DNA of 64,000 bases from Erythrocercus mccallii. Its lineage: Eukaryota > Chordata > Aves > Passeriformes > Dicruridae. How positions within the stretch are numbered: position 1 is the first letter of the stretch; every line of letters starts with the position of its first letter. Under the pieces are notes generated by a model. It worked only from the letters and a program-made list of their open reading frames with translations. It was not told where the DNA came from and ran no database searches. Location of the stretch: contig VZRG01000158.1 in assembly GCA_013397435.1 (NCBI GenBank), positions 357,522 to 421,521 of the forward strand, in the 5' to 3' direction. The position numbers were made by a program, and so were the translations under genes. Below, piece by piece: positions 50,101 through 61,300 of the stretch.

Positions 50101-53100
50101 GCCTGAAATAATAATGAATATAGAATTTCACCCAATAATTTACTCAACAAACCCTTAACTTCAAGTTGAGCTTTTTGAAGTAAAAATTTCAAATGAAGAA
50201 TAAATCACATCTGTAAGGAAGTTATTGCTCTCTGCCTAAAATTTTCCTTTATTTCTAGGTCCAAACTTTTCTTGCTTCTCCTTCCAGGCACGTACATGTG
50301 CAATACATTGGCTCTAAAATCATTATCTGCTTTTGTTCATCTCTACTTTACATCAAACAAAACACAAGAGGAAGTAAAAAATAGCTGTAATACGCACATT
50401 ACAGAGCACTTAATCTCATGGCTGGTGACATACAAACTACGAGATAGTGATCTGGAATATAACACACACTGTCTACTGAAATTGCCATTGCTTGGATAGT
50501 GAGTTCAATTTGCCAGTACTAGAAGGATTAAGTCTAGGTAAAGCATATTTCCAAGCAAATTATGCCCAACGTGGACAGTTTCCTCATTTGGCAGGGAGCA
50601 CTTAAGGAATGAAGGAAACAGAAATGACACTCACTACACTGTGCTTTTGCAGATTCAGCAGATTTTTCTCCACAGGATAAATTATAGTCTGGTGGACTTC
50701 TCTCTCTTATTTCCACAGTGTATTTGAAAGCCAGATAACATAGCATATGCAAAAGCTTTTGCTTTAATAAGTCATTCTCCTGTAAGATAATTTTCTTTAC
50801 TAAATAACAGTACTTCTGTTTACCAAATTTGCTACTCTGCACATTGAAACTTTATATCAGAAGTTTCCCTGCTGATTAGGAAGAATGCTGATGTTTTCCT
50901 CACTAGAAGGCACTGGCAGACATACTTCCACAGAAGCCTTCAACTTCAGTTCCATAACACAGTAACAGTGGTAGAATAAGCTTTTTTTAAAGAAAGATGT
51001 ACACTTTATCAATAAAAAAGAAATTAGAGAAGTCAGAGGAGCAGTGTGTAGAGAGTTAAAGACAAACTACATAGTTGTTCAGTGTCTAAAAATACCATTT
51101 GAGCATATGAAGTAGGAAAACCAGTAGTATGGGAATACAATTGCACCAAGCTGCATCAGCCCAGTTTTGAACCATGGGTGGTTCTCCATCACCTCTGATG
51201 GATGGCACTGACCAAAGACTGTGGCTGGTGGTGAAACGTTCAGCCAGGCTTGCAAGATTAAATGACAGGCAGGGACAGAGCAATGCAAGTTCTCTGTGGG
51301 ACACTGGCTGAACTGAGGTAACAGAATTCATAGTATAAACATAACATTTCAGAAAAATATAATTTTACCATGTTCATCAACAAACCAAGAACAATACCAG
51401 GAACATAGTTACACCCACGTCTACATCATCTTTTACCATAACCTCAAGTCTTAAAGTCATTCCTGGCAGCTGCTCCACAGAAGGCAGCACTGCTAGACCA
51501 AAGACAGCAGCTCAGTAATTTAGATATACATAGATACTGGGACCAGGTCCCCCGCTCGGGTCACCCGGCTGAGAATCAACAGGCTACTGTTGCTTTGTTT
51601 CTAACCTCTTCCTGACTACAGCTTGGCTATTTAGTTTTTCGCCACCTGGTTTATATTTGATTTGCAAAAATAAAAATAAGCAATATCCCTCAAGGAACAA
51701 CAAGAATACTGCACAGTTTGCAGTTTGTGACCAGAGACGCAAGGAGATGGGGCCATACATTCTCTGGTACCTAAGCCACAGGTCAGACCAGTTGCTAGCC
51801 AAGCCAATATTTCTGGTTTGAAGTAGCTGCTGAACTCTTTCAGACAATTAGAAAGATTTGTTCCATCACTGAAATAGAAAACCAAATTTAAGAATGGCTG
51901 TGTAAATAAACTGGAAGTTTATTCAAAACCTGGGACACATAGGCCAGCTATTTCTGGAATACAAAGAAAATTAAGTTGGGAAAAGTTCTTAAAGTTTGAA
52001 GCTATCATTCTGCTCATTTCCTTCACTATGAATGCAGACATAGTAACAAAAATGGCTCCAAAATATAAAATTTAAAGAACAAGATTAACATTATTTTAGC
52101 TGTTTCTCTGTGGATAGAACTAGATTTTTTATTTTACTGATGACCTTAAAAGTCACTTGCTGAATTAAAAGCTGGGATTCCTATCTTTTCCAGGTAAATG
52201 CATGTTGTATTGCAAATAATTGCATTTAAAACTGTAATATCATAAGCACTTTGTAAGTAAACAAATCCATTGTAACATTTTATGGACATCTCATATCTAA
52301 TAATTTTAATTTATCCACTTTTAAATAATTTGGGGATTAGTTCTTCCTAAAAAATAAAGTTTCAGGATTAAAGTAAACTCTGTAGTCCAAAAGCCTGCTT
52401 AAAGTTGCTCAGGTAGAATGTTTGCTTAAAAACATAACTTCTCAATTAAGCAAAATTGACAAAATAACAGCATTTAAAAGCTCTGTTTAGAACTTTCATT
52501 CCCTAATGTGTTCAGAGTTACCCAGATCTCATCCTTAGCAGTCTTTTAGCATGGTGATGGGAACTGAAAGGAATCAAATGGGTACTTACAATCTATCTCC
52601 AGAAAATATAGAGCAAGCACACTTTGTAGCCCTTGTAAGCCGGCCTCATAACCCTCAGTCCTGGCAGGGTGGGAAGAGAAAGAAGTGCTTTTGTTCATCA
52701 CTCCCTTATTTTCTTATGCCCCAAAACAGCTACACATCTTGTTCCCTATCTACTGATTCCAATTCCTAATTAACCAATAGAGGGGGAAAAAAACCCAAAA
52801 TTTCTCTGGCAATTACTACACTTATTTTCACACTGAATTGCAGGGAAAAAGAAAAATTAAAAATCTTTTGACTTGCAATTGCAATGTTCACATGCCATGG
52901 CACTCAACCAGGGAAAAAATTTATGCTTACATTTTAGCACACACATATTTCCATTTATTTCTGTGTCAGTATGCACAAGTTTAAAGTTAAGCATGATCCA
53001 ATTTTTTAGAATAAACGGGGTAACTCCTGCTTTCCATTTCCTTCTGTGTCTTCCATTTCTGCCAAAAACCAAACTTTTCTTTACCTTTAAGAAAAAAAAT

Positions 53101-53167
53101 GATCTTTCAAACATTACTTAAATAAAAGCTCAGTAATGTTGGTAGCTCTCAATTGATGTTCCTTTCA
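47116..53167. other. Non-coding stretch, no gene seen
   Basis: AT-rich sequence containing the TATA/TGTA tract at 48005-48067. A frame of 129 codons (49071-49460, minus) and others of about 100 codons show no recognisable domain or exon borders. A small CpG-containing patch near 51540-51570 is too short to be an island. Confidence 0.55.
48005..48067. repeat. TATA/TGTA/TCTA microsatellite
   Basis: Imperfect tetranucleotide tract: TATA, then TGTA units, then TATCTATG repeats, then TATA. Confidence 0.9.
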
Positions 53168-53318
53168 TAAATTCATCCAATCCATTTGCATTTTGGGTTT
53201 CCACAACATCCTGCAGGAAGGTGTACTGCAATTTACACGCCATGTAGAAGGTCATCCCCTTTATTTTTTTTGCAATCTTCTGCCTGATATTTCACTCAAT
53301 GGCCCTAATTTTAGTATT
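53168..53318 (-). mobile_element. Old CR1-type LINE fragment
   Basis: The block reading roughly 'aaattcatccaatccatttg...ccacaacatcctgcaggaaggtg...catgtagaaggtcatccccttta...tctgcctgatatttcactcaatggccct' resembles the antisense form of older CR1/L3-type elements of birds and reptiles. It is highly diverged, and assignment to a subfamily is not possible by eye. Confidence 0.55.
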
Positions 53319-53332
53319 TTGAGGATTCAGAA

Positions 53333-53420
53333 GTTGTGGATGCCCCATAACCAGAAACACTCAAGGTCAGGCTGGACAGGGCTCTGAAAGCAAAATGATC
53401 TAATTGAAGATGTCCTGGCT
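53333..53420 (+). mobile_element. CR1 LINE fragment in opposite orientation
   Basis: GTTGTGGATGCCCCATAACC then AGAAACACTCAAGGTCAGGC, TGGACAGGGCTCTGA and a GATGTCCTGG end match the sense strand of the CR1 region GATGCCCCATCCCTGG...TTCAAGGCCAGGTTGGATGGGGC. It lies only about 15 bases from the antisense fragment at 53168-53318. Confidence 0.82.
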
Positions 53421-55129
53421 TACTGCACACCATTCAAGCTTTTCTACGTCTCTATCATATCATTCACCTCTCTTCTATTCTAGAAAATGTTACCATGAAG
53501 CACCTTGGCTCTGGCTTAAATTTTGTCCTTTGAATGGGTCTCCTTCCCTTGTCTTTCCTGTACTCACGGAGCAGCATCTCCCCTCTCCATTTTCTAATAG
53601 ATCCTGTAACTGACTTGGTAAGTCTATCACCTCTGCACACCAATTTCCTAACACAAGTAGGAATTTCTCCCTTTTTGGGTAAGTGGTCACAGCTGGGTAA
53701 ACTATGGGTTTTTTTCCCCCAGTCAGACTCTGTTCCAAGAAGATTTCCAGTCACGTACTCTTCCCTTCCGCAGCAGCCCCGAGAGGAGCTAGCACAGGTA
53801 CAGACAACACTTCTGTTTGTAAAAGGCCCTGTTGTTCTAAGCAGGTGAGAGACAGGAGGTACCAAACTGGCTAGATTGCCTTCTTGTATCTTTCCAGACA
53901 TTGTGCTTCCAATCCTGCTCCTTAGATGCCAAATTCCTGCCAGCAGAATGTCCTCATCCATGACTATCACAAGTACAAACAGGATTCACAAAATAAATGG
54001 ATTCCAAACTAAACCTAATCCCCAAACTGTGACAGAAGCTATGTGAGTAATCCCTTATCTGTCAGGGCTGTACGCCACTTCCTCTCCACATTTCCCACCA
54101 AAAAGGGCAGAGATGAGCACTGAGTTCAGTTGTGGGAAGCTGCTGGCATGGAAGGAAGCTCCAACTGAGCTTGTAATGGAAACCACCTGCCCCTTCGCTC
54201 TGACAGAACAGAATTTCTCATTATATTCCCCTATACTCCTTACAAGACAGGAGATTTTCAGTGTCATGCTAGAAAAGGAAAGACAATTGCAAAGGATAAA
54301 TGCATACAAAGGAGGTTAAAAACAGAAAACTACTCTTTTTTTAATAGGGGGTATGCTCAGCATCTCAGTGGGTTAGTAAAACAAAAACATATAGTGCAAA
54401 ATGTGATGGAAAAGAAATAGAAAGTAAGAGTTATTACAGCAATTTCTTTTTATCTCAAGATAATGTCATCATTGCAGACAATAAGAAAAAAGAATCCATC
54501 TGCTTTCAATAACCAATGTGTTGTTGGCCTATCAATGTCCCAGACTGGGTTACCAAAGCATGAACTAAGAACTAAGCACAGCTGGCATGAGTCCCTTCAC
54601 CCTTTCCCCACCTCAGCTATATTTTCTAGTTTGGATGTCATACAAATCCACATTGAAAGAGCACACTGAAAGTTAAGATTCGATGGAAAAATGCATTGGT
54701 TTGGGTCTCAGACTTTGGGGATTGAATGCATTTGCTCAGTTTTCGAAAAGTAAAAAATAAAAGTAAAATCAGCTACAAGAACGAGGCAGATGAAAAAAGT
54801 GCTGCCACTCTACAACTGGTGACAGAACAGATGATATCCTCCTCTTTTAAATCAGTATCACAGTACAATGGCATAAAAGTAAGAGGGAGCTTGTTTATTA
54901 GAGGGGACGCCCTGTGTCACAGCACTTTGAGCTAAGTCAAGCAGAGATCATTAGGCAAAGATCATTTGGGGGGACCTAGCAGCAAGCTCCCAGGCCCTCA
55001 AAGTCATCAAAAGATAGTGGAATGTAACCTATAACTAAGAAGGAAAAGTAACAGGCAAAGAGATACCCTGTCTAACAAGATTCACCCTGCAGTCTCAGTG
55101 GGATACAGTATTTTCTCCACACTCTCTCC
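53421..55129. other. Non-coding stretch with one longer unexplained ORF
   Basis: A minus-strand frame of 168 codons (53464-53970) is the longest outside the CpG islands and the gap. It has a basic C-terminal third but no domain I recognise, no clear initiation context and no supporting exon borders. The remainder has no recognised feature. Confidence 0.4.
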
Positions 55130-55340
55130 TGAGCTGTTGTGGAGTGTTGCTATGTGCTATTGAATACTCACCACATTCCACCCCAGGGATGGCTCCCTTT
55201 CAGTACTGGGTGAAGTGATCTTATTTAAACATCACTTAGCTCACAGGAGTGCTGTGAAACTTAATTAAATTAATGCCTGCAAAGTGCTTTGAGGTTCTCA
55301 GATGAAAGGTGCTACAGAAATCCAAAGCATTATTAGTGTT
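55130..55340 (+). mobile_element. Old MIR/L2-tail-like SINE relic
   Basis: The 3' part reads GCTCACAGGAGTGCTGTGAAA, then TTAATTAAATTAATGCCTGC, AAAGTGCTTTGAGGTTCTCA and GATGAAAGGTGCTACAGAAA, ending in AAAGCATTATTAG. This is the pattern of old amniote SINE/LINE2-type tails (aattaaattaatg, aagtgctttgag, ggtgctatagaaatgc, attatta). The 5' border is a guess. Confidence 0.55.
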
Positions 55341-58300
55341 TCTAAGGATAGGTGAAGCACTTTGAATAAACTAAAAACCTACATAAATCTTTCCTCAAAG
55401 TAAAAGTTTTTTGAGTATCGGTTAACCTGGTTTTTAATTTTGTTTTCATTTTTAAGACCTTTACAATTCCTGACTTCACTTTCAATTTAAATAACCATTT
55501 TAGAGCTACACAAGACAAAGCATACTAATACCTCATTCATTTTCAGCCTCAACTTGACCCTGCTTAAAAAGGTGCACTCAATACTTCAAACCTCATCACT
55601 GTTGAAGAAGATAGCCATCTTTACCTGTGATCCACTCTGCAGGCAACTTTATTAGATATAAAATATCCAGGTCTTGGATCTTCAGTGAGTTTACAGCCTT
55701 GCAATTAGCAATCAATTGTTATTGGAGAGTTAGCTCCAGTCTCTAACCATCCTGAGTAACAATAATATGATGAAAGTAAAATGCAAGCCATAACTACCAT
55801 CATCTTCTTGGGTCTACAACAGGAGAAACAATAGTTTTCAGAGAAAAAAACAATAGCTTGAAGGGATGGGGCTTTCTCCTCAGTCTCCATGACTGCATTT
55901 GGAATAATACACTTTTTCATACGTTCAAACTAGGACACTTAAGAGGTCCTAGCCCTAGTCTCCTTTCTTTTTAAAAAAAATCAAAACACTATCATCAAAG
56001 GGCTCTGTTAATATGAAAACCAAGGCCAGCCATTTACATGGCACATAGCTGAAGACTACATAAGAAATGCATTTCTAAAAAGCATAAACACGGAGCATTA
56101 TTAAAGTCATGTCACAACATGTAAAACTTAAACAGAAAGTAATTAAATCCCAGAAAACTCATGAAAATATTTGTTCTCATGAAGTTCCCAACCTACTTTC
56201 TGGGTCAAAACAATATGAATAAATATTCTAAACAGAAAACTGCAGAAAAAGAGTTTTTAATTCTTTTGAGATTTGTCTGTCACCATTTATTTCCTTTGCA
56301 GTCTGGAAACGAAGGAAGGAATGCTGAAACTCTGTCACCTGCAAGAAAGTACTGAGGGATGTGGGTACATAAAACGATATGGCTACTCCATTTCAGTATC
56401 ACTTTATTCAATGCAGACCAAGAGGAATTTTTATTGATTCAGTGCACTTTGGGGGTTTGGCATCTAGTTACAGGTTGTATAACACTACTGTGAGAAACCA
56501 TTTTTAACCTTGAGTATGCATGACTGCTTGTGACTGCTTTTATGTTAGGTAACTGCATAGGAACAGAGGAGGCTGTGGTCGAAAGGAAGGAAGTCCCAAT
56601 CTCTGCCCTATATATATTCACTCTAATTGCCATATGCATATAAAAATATGTGCTCAGTTTGAGTAAAATCACATAGAACATACTCATTCTCTTGAAAAAG
56701 CACAAGAATATCAGCACCAAGCAAGATAATATAATGCACAGAATGTGCACTATATGACAGTGCTATTTGCCAAGTAAATAAACACCGACCAGGCTAAAGA
56801 CTGATCAAACTACAGAGTATTCTGCTCACATGCAACCACACAAGTCAGATCTGGTGATTGCACTAGAGTATACACATCAAAAACATGCTACAACTTCCAT
56901 GGTGAACTCTCCCTATCAGAGCCTGGCACATATTTTTGTTACCTGTGTTGCTGACCACCATGGGCCAGGAACAATTCACACACAGATTTCCATTCATCCA
57001 GAGAAAGAACCCACCTAGGACATCCTCCTTACTTAAGTCTTCATATGTTCACTAGATATTTTCTTTCAAATACTTATCTATCTCTTTTCTGAAGACTGCA
57101 ATAGTTTCTTCTCTGCTGCCTACTCTCTGGAAGCTCTGAAATATTAATAATCATGTGTAAACAGTTATTAATATTGTAGAGCTTCTAGAGAGAAGGCAAC
57201 AGAGTGCAATTCCTCCTCAATTCCTTTCATGGCACTTCGAGTCTTGTCTATATCCCCTTGTTTTCTGCCCCAGACTGCAGTTCAGAAAGTCTTTAAAGAC
57301 CCACTGTTTCAATTCCCTTTAAAGTTACACACTTTTTAAGTGGAATCCTTCTTAATTCAGTAAGATCACCTTCTTTCCTAAAGAACTCAGATCTAGTTCT
57401 TTGGCATTCCTGAAATGCCCACATCACTACATTATCCCAGCTGTCCTTTGCTCTCCTGTAACTTTTCTCTTTCAGTGTTTTTCCATCTTTTAAAATAACA
57501 TGCATTCCTTACACAGACCTAAAATTATTTCCTGCAGCTATTCCAGAAATTTTAAACAGTTATTTTTGCAGTTTAATATAAACAGTATTTATACAATGTC
57601 TTCTATCCAAAAAGCTTGAAGAACTTAACACTTTAAGCTAAGTTTTACCATATCTCTGTGAACTGCCTCTTTATTTACAACTCTCTTCCCTCTGGGCAAG
57701 TAAGACTATATCCACATTACAGAACCAGAATCGAATGCAGCAGGGACCAGAAAAGCCTATGGGCTGGCTTCACCCTTGGCTGAAGCTCATCTAAGTATGG
57801 GCTGCAGCCCAGAATGAAGGTCCACCCTTCCTCCTCCTCCTCCCTCCTCTTGAGTCCCTGTAAACAGGGCTCACACAGCCAAATCAGGCAACAGATGACA
57901 CTGCTGAAAATAGATATTTTCTTTTGTCAGGTTGCTAATTGTCTCAGCTCAGCTGACCATCCCACCACACACTGGTCATGTCACCACAAGGCAGGGAAAA
58001 CACATGAGAAGTAAGCATAGCTCCTGCTTCTTTCAGCTCCTTTCAGGAGTTTGAACTTAAATGATTCAGATGCCTGTTAAATCTGCAGCCACAGCGTAAA
58101 GACAGGCAGATGGCTGCTCTAAGGAGTCATTAATACAAAATTGAGTGTCTCTTACTCCAGCTGCTTGTTTCCATTTCTTCCTTGTACTGGTACTAAGACC
58201 ATCAGACTTCCCAAATGAATTATCACATAAACAGCAAGGAAGCTAAAGTGATACAAATCACGCAAACATTTATTTTCTGATGGTTTAGTGAACAAAGGTG

Positions 58301-61300
58301 CTAGCACGTGGGCAAGGCAGGAGCAGGAGAAAGAAAGGGGAACAATCTCCTCTTTCCAGCAAGGAGTGATCCTGGACCAGCTTAGTCATCTCATGTAGCT
58401 CCACACTACAGGAAAGGGCCACAAGCTAGAGTGTTGAGAGAATTAACCAGAAATATGTACTGCCTGTTTAGTGCTGTACTTGCAAACACTTCAGGCTTTT
58501 ATCTCAAATAGCCTTAAAGACCTTTTGTCCACTCATTGTTTGCCAGTATTTGTCGACTTCCTACTTTCTTTCTTAACGTCTTAGCTTCTAATTTCTTCCA
58601 ATTCACCAATTAAGCTCTGCTGAGTATTTGCTGACTCTTACATTCCCTAGTTACCCAAACTCTGAATCACCCCATTTTCTACATATAAACCTCCTTCATC
58701 TTCCTTTACTGTTTTATCTTTCATTCAATTTCTTCAAAATACTTCTCATAGTAAAATGTTGTCCTCCTTTTAACTTCTTCAACAGAAGTGGAATTTACCC
58801 AGTTTTACTTCCTATTACAATCACGTCTTTCCTTAACACAGCTCTGAATTTCCAGCCTTCCCCTTGGACCTAGCTCCCAGAAGACTCAATCTAGACTCTG
58901 CTAGTGAAGAAGGGGTACCTCTTTCCCAAGCCAAAAAATGGGCAGCAGTTGTGTTGTACACACCAGAACAGAATCTCATCCCAAGAATAACACACGCACA
59001 AGTCAATAGAGACCATACCCCTACCAAATGATGCATTTATTGTAATGAGAGGCTGTCAGTCTAGAATGGTTACCTCCATTAAAAATGTGTGACAAGCATC
59101 ATACCATAAGTAAGCTTTAAATTTAATTTCCCTTTCTATCTATTGGCTCTCCACCTTACATTTAGATCTAAATAGACTGTGTTAATAGACAGTGATGAAT
59201 GAAAAACCACATAAAAAGGGACAGAGTAAGAGCTGAGCAATATCCTCAGTAGAAGGACTTGATCCCATGAGGTTCTGAATGCCCAGAAGTCCAATGCATT
59301 TAATGTGAAGGTACCAACTGAGCAGTAAATAAATGTACTGCCTCAACAACAACATGCCACCACTGATACGAACAAAGTTTATATGCTAGGCGATATAGCT
59401 CTGCTTCCAGGAATATCTAGAGACTTGATTTACAAGGATGCTTTTCCAGAAAACAGTAGATAATCTCTTGCCTACATGGCACAATCACTCACACAAAAGC
59501 AGTTGTGAAAACCTCTCAGGATTGCTCCAGCTATGAGAACCTGTGTTCACCCTTAACTGTAAACTCTTGACCAGCTCTCCTAAAGCATTAAGGAGAATGA
59601 CACAACTGTGCAAAGATAGACACGCAGGCTATTGCAGACCTCTTCAGAGAATAGGATGCACGTTTCTTTAAAGCATGATAAGAGAGGCTTTTTTATTTCT
59701 AATGCAAGGATGCAATGTATTTTACAGTTTTAGTTTTAATTTAAGGACAGTTTAGGTTACTGTGCTTTCTTACACAACTGTCATGCAAAGAACAAAACCC
59801 CAACTTACCATCACCTTAAGAAGCTCCCCCAAACCAATTTTATTACATTACTACTAAGAGGACAAATTGGCCATTCTGTCAACAGAGAACACCAAAAAGT
59901 TGACTAGTCTCCTTACAAGCTGGGCAAAGATGAAATGTGATGAATATGCAGCTGATGAAGGAAATGCATAGTGAAAACTCTTCAGGATGGTACTCAGTCT
60001 GCTAGCAGAGGGCTCTGCCTTGCTAGATGCCAGAGCTCAAACAAAGCCTTTGATGAAATCACAACTACCCTTGTCTCAGTTTCACCAAAAAAAAAAAAAA
60101 AGAGAGACTGTGGACAGTTTAATTATCACAGAACCATTACCATCAGCGGCAGTTTCATAATCTTGAAATGCTGCCATTTTCAAAAGCCATTTGCCTGAAA
60201 AAAAATCCTTAAAACACAAGAGGCTGTCATACTGTCCAAACAATAGAGCAATTCTTATACAATCAGACGCCACAACTAATTATTCAAAACAAAAACACCC
60301 CCCCTATTTTTAAACAAGGGAACAAAGGATGTAAATTTTATCCAGAAATATTAGATTTTAAAAGGAGTAAAAATATCCAAAAATCAAAACAGATGAACAC
60401 TGTAGACTTGCCTTTCTTTCATGCTTGTACGTGCATGAAACTGATTCTGTGTTAAAGGAATGAGTACATACACTGTTCATGTTCCTAACAAACGCAATAA
60501 AAAATAATAAGTAATAAAAGTAAACTGTAGGAGTTGTTTTGGTCACTTTCACTTACATTTCAAAGGAACTGCCTGCTTTATTCACACCCTATCTTATTTA
60601 GGTTAATCAAACTGTATTTTATTTTTTCTTTGACACTTATAAAGATTGCTCCGATAAAGTGCCTATTAAGATAAGTGTTTCAATGTTCTTTTTTCATACC
60701 ATTAGTCACAATTTCCTAATGCTGATATTTTGCCAGGATGACAGAGGAAGCAGTTACAAATGCCAAGTGATTAGTATGTGTGTGAGTGCCTTGACACACA
60801 GTTTTGGTCACTTACTAATACAAATACTGAGCTGGCCTAAGGGCATCTTTGTGTCATTTTCCATTAATAGAAAAATCTGAACCCTTTGTAGCAAGTTGCT
60901 ACTAAGCATTATGTCCTTGACTTCTATTGAGTTAACTTTTCAAACATCTGATGTTTGTTATTCATTTTGTACAGCATTTGGACGTTCTAAAAACCTCAGT
61001 AATCAAAGCAATATGCGCTTTGGAGAATGTTCTTTTTGTTAGTCTATACTGGTCATATATCAATCATCTGACTATACAGAGACTGGACGAAGTTCAGCTT
61101 TTTTTTTTTTTCTTTACGAGACAGATCCATATGTAACAATTATGTATGTAAATAGTGCCCGAACACATGGGAAAAAACCAACACAGACAGATGGCAACAT
61201 CCTCAGCCAGTTGAATTGAGTAGGGCCAGAATTACATTCCTAAAATTTTGGCTTAAGAAATCCTGTTTGAGAAGGTAAAAGAAGTCCAAAATGCTGGAGT

